64,000 nucleotides of DNA, from positions 46,913 through 110,912 of the forward strand of contig NZ_BSEV01000027.1 in NCBI RefSeq assembly GCF_027922005.1. Direction: 5' to 3'. Both the position numbers and the translations under genes were made by a program. This document shows positions 55,519 through 64,000 of the stretch, one piece after another; positions within the stretch are counted from its first letter, which is position 1; each line of letters begins with the position of its first letter. The stretch is from Streptosporangium carneum (GTDB taxonomy: Bacteria; Actinomycetota; Actinomycetes; Streptosporangiales; Streptosporangiaceae). The notes beneath the pieces were generated by a model. That model ran no database searches. It was given only the letters and a program-made list of their open reading frames with translations, and was not told the origin of the DNA.

Positions 55519-56748
55519 ATGGCCACCGATGCCTTCCCTCTGGAACCCGACCCGATCCACGTGCCCGACCAGGTCCTGGACGACCTGCGGACACGGCTGA
55601 GCCTGACCCGTCCGCCGCTGGACGAGGCCAACGAGGACTGGTCCTACGGCGTTCCCAGCGCCTACCTGCACGAACTGGTCACCTACTGGCGCCAGGAGTA
55701 CGACTGGCGCAGGGCCGAGGCCGCGATCAACGCCTACGAGCACTACCGGGTGACCGTCGACGGCACACCTGTGCACTTCATGCGCAAAGCCGGTGTGGGC
55801 CCCCGCCCTGTCCCGCTGATCCTCACCCACGGCTGGCCGTGGACGTTCTGGCACTGGTCGAAGGTGATCGACCCGCTCGCCGACCCCGCCGCCTTCGGCG
55901 GCGACCCCGCGGACGCCTTCGACGTCATCGTCCCCTCCCTGCCCGGTTTCGGATTCCCCGGACCGCTCACCGGCCACCCGGACATCAACTTCTGGAAAGT
56001 CGCCGACCTGTGGCACACCCTCATGACCGACACCCTCGGCTACCCCGAGTACGCCGCGGGCGGATGCGACATCGGCGCCCTGATCTGCGGGCAGCTCGGC
56101 CACAAGTACGCCGGTGAACTGCACGCCATCCACATCGGCTCCGGCCAGAAGCTCACCATGTTCAACGGCGAGCGCGCCTGGGACTTCGCCCAGGGCCGCC
56201 CCATCCCCGACGACCTGCCCGCACCCGTCCGCGGGCAGGCCGTCGCCCTGGACCGGCGCTTCGCGGTGCACCTGGCCGCGCACGTCCTGGCCCCCTCCAC
56301 GCTCGCCCACGCGCTGAGCGACTCCCCCGCCGGGCTGCTGGCCTGGCTTCTGGAGCGCTGGGACGCCTGGAGCGACAACGGCGGTGACGTCGAGACCGTC
56401 TTCACCAAGGACGACCTGATCACCCACACGATGATCTACTGGGTCAACAACGCCGTCGGCACCTCGATGCGTTACTACGCCAACGCCAACCGTCACCCCT
56501 GGACCCCCTCCCACGACCGCAGGCCCGTCGTCGAGGCGCCCACCGGCATCACCTTCGTCGGCTACGAGAACCCCCCTGGCGTGACCACCGACCAGCGCGT
56601 GCGGAGCTTCCTCGACAGCGACCGGGCCGGCTGGTACAACCACGTCAACCTCACCGCCCATGACCGCGGCGGTCACTTCATCCCCTGGGAGACGCCCGGC
56701 GCCTGGGTCGACGACCTCCGCCGGACCTTCCGCGACCGCCGGCCCTGA
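55519..56748 (+). CDS. Epoxide hydrolase (alpha/beta hydrolase, EHN domain)
   Basis: A 409-residue enzyme that opens epoxides to diols. The N-terminal EHN domain (DDLRTRLSLTRPPLDEANED to about residue 100) is followed by the hydrolase core with oxyanion motif THGWPWTFWHW, nucleophile Asp in AAGGCDIGALICGQ, the ring-opening Tyr in the MRYYANANRHPW region, and catalytic His in DRGGHFIPWETP. Length and motifs match the microsomal-type bacterial enzymes. It is coupled to the MarR gene upstream. Confidence 0.93.
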   Translation: MATDAFPLEPDPIHVPDQVLDDLRTRLSLTRPPLDEANEDWSYGVPSAYLHELVTYWRQEYDWRRAEAAINAYEHYRVTVDGTPVHFMRKAGVGPRPVPLILTHGWPWTFWHWSKVIDPLADPAAFGGDPADAFDVIVPSLPGFGFPGPLTGHPDINFWKVADLWHTLMTDTLGYPEYAAGGCDIGALICGQLGHKYAGELHAIHIGSGQKLTMFNGERAWDFAQGRPIPDDLPAPVRGQAVALDRRFAVHLAAHVLAPSTLAHALSDSPAGLLAWLLERWDAWSDNGGDVETVFTKDDLITHTMIYWVNNAVGTSMRYYANANRHPWTPSHDRRPVVEAPTGITFVGYENPPGVTTDQRVRSFLDSDRAGWYNHVNLTAHDRGGHFIPWETPGAWVDDLRRTFRDRRP

Positions 56749-56798
56749 GCCCCGCCGGACGGAACGATCCGCCGCCCGTCCCCCGGCCCGGACAGACC

Positions 56799-58817
56799 CT
56801 AAACCCGGCGCACCACGTGCAGCAGGTACTCCTTGCGGTCGAGCGGGTTGTGGTCGGTCCTCCGCCTGGCCGGGGGCGTGCCGCGAACCGGCTCGTAGTG
56901 ATCGAAGACGGACTCGAGCACTCCTTCACCGCGGGTCAGCCCCGGCAGCCGCCGGCTCAGCTCGTGCACCCCGGCCGCCGGGATCTCCCCCTCCACCAGG
57001 CAGGACGCCCCCCGCGTCACCGGCGTCCGCGGAACGGCGCGCAGCCGCGCCAGGACGGGCAGCAGCAGCCCGAAGGCGTCCGCGGGCACGTCGAGGCGGA
57101 AACGATGCATCGGCTCGCACACCACGGTGCCCGCCCGTTGCAGCGCGCTCATCACGACCAGCGGCGTCAGGTTGCGGAAGTCACCGGCGGTGCTCGACAT
57201 GCTCTTGTCGAAGACGCCGCCCGAGTGGCTCTGCCGCGCCCAGTACCCCGAACGCGTCATCGTGACCGCGCAGTCGACGACCTGCCAGCCCCGGATCCCC
57301 TGTCCCAGGGTCTCCCGCACGCTCTCCTCGACGGCGTTGAAGAACGTCGGCGGCATCGACCCGGGCTCGACCTCGAGCCGGAACGTCACGCCGCCGCCGA
57401 CCGCGGCCGGTTCGACGCGCAGCCCGACGGTCGCCAGGAACGGATTGGGCTCCTTGTCGATCGTCTCGGCGGCCGTGCCGACGCCGACGGGCCGTTCGAC
57501 GCAGACCGTCGTCGTCTCGCGGAATGAGACGTCGAGGCCGTACTCCTCCGCCAGCGTCGCCTGGATGACCTCTTTCTGCACCTCGCCGTAGAGCGAGACG
57601 GAGATCTCCTGCCGGATCCGGTCCCGCCGCAGGTTGATCAGCGGGTCCTGCTCGGCGAGCCGGGCGAGCGCGACGTGCAGCGCGCCCCTGTCGGCGGCAC
57701 GGCGGGCGACGACGACCGTCTCGAGGGTGGGAGGGGCGAAGTGACGGCGTCCGGAGGCCGCCCCTCGTGGCAGGCCGACCTCGTCGCCGATCCGGACGTC
57801 GCCGAGCCCCCGGAGCCTGCCGATCCGCCCTGCCTCGACCGAGGCGCGCGGGACCGCGGAGCCGTGCTCGAAGACGCTGATCGCGGTGACCTTCCCCTCG
57901 CCCTCGCCCTTCCCCTCCCCGTCTGCCCCGCCGTCCCGGCGGAACCGCAGCCGATCCCGCGTTCGCACCGTTCCCGAGAACATGCGGACGTAGGCGATCT
58001 TCTCCCCGTCCTGGCCGCGTTCGACCTTGAAGACGGCGCCGGAGACCGGCCCCGCGGCGTCGCCCTCGGTCGCGGGCAGCAACTCCACGATGCCGCCGAC
58101 CAGCGCGTCCACCCCCGCTCCCGTGATCGCCGAGCCGAAGAACACCGGGTGCACCAGTGCCTGCCCGGTCTGCGCCACGAGCCCCTCACGCAGCCTGCGG
58201 TAGGAAAGCGCCCTCTCGTCGTCGAGGTAGGCGGCCACGAGCCCGTCGTCGTGCTCGGCGAGCGCGTCGGCCAGCCTGGTCGCGAAGGCGGCGTCGCCCG
58301 CGCCGTACGGTGTGAACTCGCAGCCGCGTGTGCCGAGGCCGCGCGTCGATCCCATCGCGACGATCTGCGGCGCCAGCTTCTCGGAGATGTCCCGCAGCAC
58401 GGGCTCGTACCTCGCGCCACCACGGTCGATCTTGTTCACGAAGACGAGGGTGGGGATGCGCAGCCGCCGCAGCGTCCGCATCAGAACGCGGGTCTGCGCC
58501 TGCACGCCCTCGACGGCGGAGACGACCAGCACGGCGCCGTCGAGCACGCTCAGCGCCCGCTCCACCTCGGCGATGAAGTCCGGGTGGCCCGGCGTGTCGA
58601 TCAGGTTGACGGTGACGTCGTCGACGACGAACGACACGACCGCGGACTTGATCGTGATTCCGCGCCGCCGTTCCATTTCCAGGGAATCGGTCTGGGTGCT
58701 GCCGTCGTCGACGCTGCCGATCTCGTCGATGACGCCCGCGGCGTGGAGCAGCCGCTCGGTCAGGCTCGTCTTACCGGCGTCTACGTGCGCCAGGATCCCC
58801 AGATTCAACGTTCTCAC
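56799..58817 (-). CDS. TetM/OtrA-like ribosomal protection GTPase
   Basis: A 672-residue translational GTPase from GTG 58817. G1 AHVDAGKTSLTE, G2 RRRGITIKS, G3 DTPGHPDF and G4 VNKIDRGG are intact; domain IV and the C-terminal domain V follow as in TetM and Streptomyces OtrA, which displace tetracycline from the ribosome. A short Glu/Gly/Lys insert (GGADGEGKGEGEGKV) lies in domain II. The weak AAGGA is 12 bases from the start, and a leader ORF with a strong ribosome site overlaps the beginning of the gene, so translation is probably coupled. Whether it confers resistance in the host is unknown. Confidence 0.93.
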   Translation of the reverse strand: MRTLNLGILAHVDAGKTSLTERLLHAAGVIDEIGSVDDGSTQTDSLEMERRRGITIKSAVVSFVVDDVTVNLIDTPGHPDFIAEVERALSVLDGAVLVVSAVEGVQAQTRVLMRTLRRLRIPTLVFVNKIDRGGARYEPVLRDISEKLAPQIVAMGSTRGLGTRGCEFTPYGAGDAAFATRLADALAEHDDGLVAAYLDDERALSYRRLREGLVAQTGQALVHPVFFGSAITGAGVDALVGGIVELLPATEGDAAGPVSGAVFKVERGQDGEKIAYVRMFSGTVRTRDRLRFRRDGGADGEGKGEGEGKVTAISVFEHGSAVPRASVEAGRIGRLRGLGDVRIGDEVGLPRGAASGRRHFAPPTLETVVVARRAADRGALHVALARLAEQDPLINLRRDRIRQEISVSLYGEVQKEVIQATLAEEYGLDVSFRETTTVCVERPVGVGTAAETIDKEPNPFLATVGLRVEPAAVGGGVTFRLEVEPGSMPPTFFNAVEESVRETLGQGIRGWQVVDCAVTMTRSGYWARQSHSGGVFDKSMSSTAGDFRNLTPLVVMSALQRAGTVVCEPMHRFRLDVPADAFGLLLPVLARLRAVPRTPVTRGASCLVEGEIPAAGVHELSRRLPGLTRGEGVLESVFDHYEPVRGTPPARRRTDHNPLDRKEYLLHVVRRV

Positions 58818-58881
58818 CGAGCGTCATGTCCTTTGGATAGGTGGAAACTACCTTCGGGGTGGACATGAAGACCCCTCGCAT
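58771..58881 (-). CDS. Leader ORF overlapping the ribosomal protection gene
   Basis: ATG 58881 follows a strong GAGGAGG by 5 bases; an in-frame second ATG is at 58866. It encodes 36 residues (MRGVFMSTPKVVSTYPKDMT, then LGENVESGDPGARRRR), ending at TAA 58773-58771, 45 bases inside the GTPase gene in another frame. The arrangement fits a leader peptide whose translation reports ribosome stalling by a drug, as leaders do for tet(M)-type genes. The product itself may be irrelevant. Confidence 0.55.
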   Translation of the reverse strand: MRGVFMSTPKVVSTYPKDMTLGENVESGDPGARRRR

Positions 58882-58990
58882 GTGTGCCTCCTCGGTCGAT
58901 CGGCTTCTGTGAGCAGTCCAGCAGACGCCCGCGCCGGGCGGCAACCGGTTTGTCGGCGGCCCGGCGGCGCGTGACGGCCGCCGGGAAGGC

Positions 58991-59947
58991 TCAGTCCGCG
59001 GTACGGCCCGCGGCCTCGACCAGCCGTGCGGCCAGTGCCCTGACCTCGGCGCGCAGCTCGTCCGGCGTGACCACGGTGAACGGCCAGCCGAGCCCGGCCA
59101 GCAGCTGCGCCATCCCCTCCAGCCGCTCGGCCCTGGTCTCCAGCAGCACCCCCTGCGGCGTCTGGGCCAGCGTCGCCGTCGAGGCGGGGATCCGCCTGGC
59201 CGCCTCCTCCACCGTCGTCTCCAGCAGCACCCTCACCTCGTGCCGGTACGGCACCGCCGCCAGCGACCTGACCACGTGCGCCACCGGGTCGAACCCCTCG
59301 GGCGGCTCGAATCCCCGATCGGTGGAGGCCGCGTCCGCCACCCGGTCGACCCGGAAGGTCCTCCTCTCGCCGCTGGCGTGGTCGAGCCCGGCGACGTACC
59401 AGCGCCCCGCGTGGAACACGATCCCGTAGGGGTCCAGGTCGCGCTCGGAGACCTCGCCCCGCCACGACCGGTAGGCCAGCCGCACCGTGTGACGCCTGCG
59501 GGCGGCGTCTGCCAGCGCCAGCAGCGGCCCGGCCTTCGGCGCGTTCACCGGCGCCGGGGTCCCGGTGTGCTCCAGCGTCGCGGAAACCGCCTCGACGCGT
59601 TCGCGCAGCGCCCGGGGAAGCACCCGCTGGATCTTGGCCAGCGCGCTCTCCGTCGCCGCCTGCCCCACCGCCAGGCCGGTGCGCCGCCCGGCCAGCAGGC
59701 CGAGCGTCACGGCGGTGGCCTCGTCGTCGGTGAGCATCAGCGGCGGCAGCCGGTAACCGGGCAACAGCCGGTAACCGCCGTAACGGCCCCTTTCCGCCTC
59801 CACCGGCACCCCGAGCTCCGACAGCCGCACCGCGTAACGACGCACCGTGCGCTCGTCGACCTCCAGCCGCGCGGCCAGTTCGGGACCGGTCAGCCCCGGG
59901 CTGGCCTGCAACATCTCCAGCAGGGCGAGTACCCGGGTGACCGTCAT
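58991..59947 (-). CDS. WYL-domain transcriptional regulator (YafY type)
   Basis: A 318-residue regulator from ATG 59947. The N-terminal winged helix is VLALLEMLQASPGLTGPELA, ARLEVDERTVRRYAVRLSEL, GVPVEAERGRYGGYRL. The WYL domain (residues 140-220) has RHTVRLAYRSWRGEVSERDL, DPYGIVFHAGRWYVAGLDHA and ERRTFRVDRV; a WCX tail follows. WYL domains bind nucleic-acid or nucleotide ligands. It is divergent from an alpha/beta hydrolase gene, and a 28-bp imperfect palindrome in the 79-bp gap is the likely operator. Confidence 0.94.
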   Translation of the reverse strand: MTVTRVLALLEMLQASPGLTGPELAARLEVDERTVRRYAVRLSELGVPVEAERGRYGGYRLLPGYRLPPLMLTDDEATAVTLGLLAGRRTGLAVGQAATESALAKIQRVLPRALRERVEAVSATLEHTGTPAPVNAPKAGPLLALADAARRRHTVRLAYRSWRGEVSERDLDPYGIVFHAGRWYVAGLDHASGERRTFRVDRVADAASTDRGFEPPEGFDPVAHVVRSLAAVPYRHEVRVLLETTVEEAARRIPASTATLAQTPQGVLLETRAERLEGMAQLLAGLGWPFTVVTPDELRAEVRALAARLVEAAGRTAD

Positions 59948-59965
59948 GAAAAACCCCCAAAAATC

Positions 59966-59993
59966 AGGACTGAATCTGTCCGGATTCGATCCT
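59966..59993. promoter_or_regulatory. Operator-like 28-bp dyad between the WYL regulator and hydrolase genes
   Basis: AGGACTGAATC (59966-59976) and GATTCGATCCT (59983-59993) are inverted repeats matching at 9 of 11 positions around TGTCCG. It sits centrally in the divergent promoter region. Confidence 0.6.
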
Positions 59994-60026
59994 AGGGTGA
60001 AACCACACGACGAAGGAGAACACGAA

Positions 60027-60767
60027 ATGAGCACCTACGTTCTGGTTCCCGGCTTCTGGCTCGGCGGCTGGGCATGGGAGAAGGTCGCCGCGCACCTGCG
60101 CGAGGCGGGCCACGACGTCCACCCGGTCACCCTCACCGGCCTCGGCGACCGGGCGCACCTGGCGGGCCCGGACGTCGACCTCGACACCCACATCCAGGAC
60201 ATCGTCAACGTCATCGTCTACGCCGACCTGCGCGAGGTGATCCTCGTCGCGCACAGCGGCGCGGGCGCCCCCGTCACCGGCGCCGCCGACCGCGTCCCCG
60301 AACGCGTCTCCCGCGTCGTCTACCTCGAAAGCGGCCCGCAGGCCGACGGCACGAGCCACATGGACCTCCACGAGCCCGAGTGGAGGGCCTTCATCGAAAA
60401 GCGGGTCGCCGAGCACGGCGACGGAACCGGCTACCCCCTCCCGGCCTGGGAGGAGCAGGAGAAGGCCGGAGCCAGCCTGGAAGGCCTGGGCCCCCGCGAA
60501 CGGGAGTGGTTCGCCTCCCGCGCGACCGCGCAGCCGTACGCGGCCATGACCCAGCCGCTGAAGCTCACCGGCGGCGCGGCGGGACTGCGGAAGACGCTCA
60601 TCACCTGCTCCTTCCCGCTGGAACAGGTTCACGCGATGATCGCGGCGGGACACCCCTTCTTCGCCGCGCTCGCCGGCCCCGAGTGGAGCTTCGCGGCCCT
60701 GCCCACCGGCCACTGGCCCATGTTCTCCAAGCCCGAGGAGACCGCCGCCGTGCTCGCCGCCCTGTAG
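60027..60767 (+). CDS. Alpha/beta hydrolase (methylesterase/hydroxynitrile-lyase-like)
   Basis: A 246-residue hydrolase, GGAG 8 bases before ATG 60027. It begins STYVLVPGFWLGGWAWEKVA as in the plant methylesterase/HNL-like subfamily; the nucleophile is Ser in LVAHSGAGAPVTGAA, the His lies in LPTGHWPMFSKPEE, and TLTGLGDRAHL is the subfamily's characteristic loop. Substrate unknown. Divergent from, and probably repressed by, the WYL regulator. Confidence 0.9.
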   Translation: MSTYVLVPGFWLGGWAWEKVAAHLREAGHDVHPVTLTGLGDRAHLAGPDVDLDTHIQDIVNVIVYADLREVILVAHSGAGAPVTGAADRVPERVSRVVYLESGPQADGTSHMDLHEPEWRAFIEKRVAEHGDGTGYPLPAWEEQEKAGASLEGLGPREREWFASRATAQPYAAMTQPLKLTGGAAGLRKTLITCSFPLEQVHAMIAAGHPFFAALAGPEWSFAALPTGHWPMFSKPEETAAVLAAL

Positions 60768-60997
60768 GGGCTCGGCGGAGCGGCACACCGCGGGTGCGCT
60801 TCGGTCAGGAACCGGACAGCCAATGGCCTGGAAACCGGTCAGGCGAAGAGCCGACACGCGGCAGGCTGGTCCTGTGGCGGCGAACACCGTGTGGCCGACG
60901 GTGCGGCCGGTCGCCGAACGGCTGAACAGCTTTTGGTCTGCCAAATGAGCAGGCGCTCCGTCTAGCCTGCCGGCACAGGCTGGCGAAACGGAGTTCC

Positions 60998-61690
<693 letters not shown>

Positions 61691-61739
61691 CACGCCCTCG
61701 GTCGCGTTCGTCCCCGCCGCGCCGGCACGATGTGGCGGC

Positions 61740-63788
61740 TCAGCTGGATCGGTACGCCGGTGTGCCGGCGCCGTACAGTTCCCGGCGCCACAGGTCGGCG
61801 CAGACATGTTCGACACCGGCCGTCAGATGGCGGCGGTAGGTGGTGAAAGGGAGGCCGAGTCGTTCCGCGGCCAGCTCCTGGGTGGGCGTGCCGCGGAGGA
61901 AGGTGACCGACAGCGCCCGGTGGAACTTGACCGAGCGCGGATCCTCACGCAGGTCGTCGATCGCCTGGCGGAGCAGGTCACCCAGTGCCGTGGCCGGATC
62001 CTGCCCGGCCCGCTCGGCGATCAGCCTGGTGCGCGTCAGCGGGGAAGCGGCCAGCGCGTCCCGCCGCGGCAACCGGCGCAACGCCTTGCGAACCGCCTCG
62101 GCGAACTCCGCCTGCGACAGCACCGCCAGTTTCGCCGGCGCGGCACCCGGGCCACCGGCAGGCCCCGCGACGAGCAGTCGGCTCATCCGCTCCAGCCACG
62201 CCTGCGCCGGCACCGCACGCCAGTCATGAACGAACAGGCTGTACGCGTCATCCCCCGGCCGCGGCCGCTCGGAGATGTCACGCATCCCGTAATGCCGTAA
62301 ACGCTCCACCCACGCTTGGTTCGGCTGCCATATCTCGACATATGACCATGCCATCCGCTCGGACCGCAGACAATTGCCGATCACTCGCCACTGGATCACA
62401 TCCATCACCGGCGAGTTCCCGCGATACGGCGGCAGCGCCCACAGCCTGCTGACCGTCAAATGCTCACCGGCGCGCAACGGCGTGGTGGCACGCGCGTGCG
62501 CCCACGCCATGGCCACGATGGGATCGGCCCTCAGCTCCTCCTCGTCGAGTTCCGTCAACCGCAACCACGCGGAGAAGGCCACGGGCTCGCCGGTTTCGGT
62601 CCGCCGATACAGCCGGAACGCCTCCGGCCGGCGTTCCGCCCAGAAGGCGGCGCAGGCCGCGTCTTTCGCCGCCACCCGGAGCAGCGTCCCGAGGTCCTCC
62701 TCCCGCAGCGGCTCCTCCTGGAACCCGCCCTCGTCGTGGCGGCCGTGGGAGCCGGGCGGCGCGTCGGTGTCGCGGTGCAGGTAGGACAGTGCCGCCACCG
62801 CGCCGAGCACGTCCGCGTCGCTCGCCGTGCGCACCCTCTTCGCCAGATGCGCGTGGATGCGGTCGTGCATCACCGCGTACCCCTCGGGGTCCCGCCACCG
62901 CAGGTCCGCCTCCAGCGCCTCCCGCACCACGTCATGCGGAAACAGCCCGAGGCTGCTCGACTCCACGAACGGCAACCGCCGCAACCACCGGAACAACGTC
63001 CCGGCGTCCTCCGGAAAGGCCACGCGCAGCAGGTCCTCCGTCGTCGTGTACGCGTGCGCGCAGATCTCCAGGGCATGCCGATGCGCCGCCGAAGGCAACT
63101 CGCCCACCAGATGATCCAGCAACGTGGCCACCACGTCCTGATTCGGCGTCCACCGCCGGCCGGCCCCGCCGTTCTTCACCGCCGCGGCCGCCCCCAGCAG
63201 CAGCGCCAGTGGATGACCACCGGCGAAGGCCAGCAGCGGCTCGCGCGACTCGGCCGGCACCCCGGAGAAATCCATCAGTGCCTGCGCGTCCGCGGTCCGC
63301 AGGTCGCGCAGCGGCAGCACCTCCAGCGCCCCCGCCCATCCCGGATCCGCCTGCCACCGCATATCCGGCGGGTTTCGCCCCGCGATCACCACCAGCGCCC
63401 CCATGGGCGCCCGCGGCAGGAACCGCTCGCGCAGCCATCCCTCCAAGCCCTGAACTCGTTCGAAGTCGTCGATCAGCAGCACCGCGTCCGCATCGCGAAA
63501 CACCAGCTCGGTCTCAGCCTCGGACGCCGCAGGCGACGGCTCCAACACGCGCCCGTCCACCATGGACACCGGCCGCCCCGCCACCGCGGCCTCATGAGCG
63601 AACCGCCGCAACAAGGCCGACTTCCCGATGCCGCCGGGACCGTGCACGTACAGAACGCTGCAGCCGCCGCCGTACAACGCCGCGTTGAAGACCGCGACCT
63701 CCTCCTCCCGCCCCACGAACGCCGTCTCGCGCGCTGCCTGCAGACGCCATCCCAGCAATCCGGACTTGTCGATACTCCTCGACGACAT
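61740..63788 (-). CDS. STAND-type ATPase regulator
   Basis: A 682-residue protein. After TAFVGREEEVAVFNAALYGG comes a P-loop VHGPGGIGKSALLRRFAHEA, Walker B AVLLIDDFERVQGL and sensor VVIAGRNPPD. Winged-helix and helical-repeat regions follow (LPFVESSSLGLFPHDVVREA). The C-terminal 60 residues resemble a helix-turn-helix (FLRGTPTQELAAERLGLPFT, TYRRHLTAGVEHV), so it may bind DNA in the manner of MalT-like regulators. Ligand and targets are unknown. It is upstream of nothing obvious; the M15 peptidase gene ends 55 bases before its start on the same strand. Confidence 0.85.
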   Translation of the reverse strand: MSSRSIDKSGLLGWRLQAARETAFVGREEEVAVFNAALYGGGCSVLYVHGPGGIGKSALLRRFAHEAAVAGRPVSMVDGRVLEPSPAASEAETELVFRDADAVLLIDDFERVQGLEGWLRERFLPRAPMGALVVIAGRNPPDMRWQADPGWAGALEVLPLRDLRTADAQALMDFSGVPAESREPLLAFAGGHPLALLLGAAAAVKNGGAGRRWTPNQDVVATLLDHLVGELPSAAHRHALEICAHAYTTTEDLLRVAFPEDAGTLFRWLRRLPFVESSSLGLFPHDVVREALEADLRWRDPEGYAVMHDRIHAHLAKRVRTASDADVLGAVAALSYLHRDTDAPPGSHGRHDEGGFQEEPLREEDLGTLLRVAAKDAACAAFWAERRPEAFRLYRRTETGEPVAFSAWLRLTELDEEELRADPIVAMAWAHARATTPLRAGEHLTVSRLWALPPYRGNSPVMDVIQWRVIGNCLRSERMAWSYVEIWQPNQAWVERLRHYGMRDISERPRPGDDAYSLFVHDWRAVPAQAWLERMSRLLVAGPAGGPGAAPAKLAVLSQAEFAEAVRKALRRLPRRDALAASPLTRTRLIAERAGQDPATALGDLLRQAIDDLREDPRSVKFHRALSVTFLRGTPTQELAAERLGLPFTTYRRHLTAGVEHVCADLWRRELYGAGTPAYRSS

Positions 63789-63842
63789 GCCTCTAACCCC
63801 TCTCCGAACGCCCGGTCGATCATGAGTGGACCCGGACCTGGG

Positions 63843-64000
63843 CTATATCTGGTCCCTGTTCTCGATCACGTGGCCCACGCCGGGGTGGGGTCGTCGTGCC
63901 GGTGGCGTGCCGCCGCTGTCCGGGCGGTGCTCGAAGTGCCACCACTCGTTGTCGTAGATGCGGTAGAGGTCGTAGCGGGCGCCGTGTTCCTCGAGCCAGC
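63843..64000 (-). CDS. M15-family peptidase (VanX/VanY-like), C-terminal end only
   Basis: The last 52 codons of a gene entering from the right edge. They encode WLEEHGARYDLYRIYDNEWW, HFEHRPDSGG and a Pro/Arg-rich tail. The E-W-W-H motif supplies the catalytic Glu and a zinc-binding His of D-Ala-D-Ala peptidases, which act on peptidoglycan precursors. Nothing can be said of the N-terminus or signal peptide. Confidence 0.75.
   Translation of the reverse strand, partial: WLEEHGARYDLYRIYDNEWWHFEHRPDSGGTPPARRPHPGVGHVIENRDQI

Overview
The window is very GC-rich DNA from a filamentous actinobacterium. Streptosporangiales (Nonomuraea, Streptosporangium or Actinomadura relatives) is my best guess, from the many GTG starts, the F420-type oxidoreductase, the Lsr2-type domain, DUF3040/DUF3817/DUF6461 proteins, WYL and PadR regulators and the wide spread of two-component and partner-switching proteins. 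It reads as chromosomal DNA: about 60 intact genes and a dozen gene fragments, with no phage structural genes, CRISPR, rRNA or tRNA.

Layout. 0-14 kb: end of a sulfonate-type uptake lipoprotein gene, a DUF4037 protein, a methyltransferase, and metH behind a very clear S-adenosylhomocysteine riboswitch; then a membrane hydrolase divergent from a histidine kinase/response regulator pair, an F420-type oxidoreductase, a MerR regulator, and map divergent from a small XRE regulator. 14.6-24 kb: two tyrosine recombinases, an AraC/NAD(P)-reductase pair, and a three-gene ABC exporter. 24-37 kb: an Lsr2-DUF6461 fusion, a radical SAM protein, an L,D-transpeptidase, a SpoIIE phosphatase/B12 photoreceptor-like protein/STAS operon, a zinc-type ArsR/CDF pair, and an ABC exporter with a histidine kinase. 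37-47 kb: a decaying accessory stretch with a PadR/DUF1048 cassette, a third recombinase, Tn3 transposase fragments and several truncated oxidoreductases. 47-64 kb: a tiny secreted peptide, a probable structured RNA with its own terminator, plsC, a penicillin-binding protein, a tricorn-like protease, MarR/epoxide hydrolase, a TetM-like ribosomal protection protein with a leader ORF, a WYL regulator/hydrolase pair, an Asp/Glu racemase, a STAND ATPase and the end of an M15 peptidase gene.

The most striking signal is not a gene. By eye, the heptamer GGGGGAG lies on the + strand at all ten places I found it left of 18.34 kb. From 19.6 kb on it is on the - strand (read as CTCCCCC) at 28 of 30 places. 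Between these points, at 19442-19469, is a 28-bp dif-like site (two 11-bp arms around a 6-bp centre) 62 bp upstream of a Xer-like recombinase gene. Base composition also flips there: + strand C/A-rich at 14.65-18.6 kb and G/T-rich at 19.1-24 kb, whatever the gene direction. I read this as the chromosome's replication terminus, with FtsK-orienting polar repeats converging on dif. All counts were made by eye and need recomputing.
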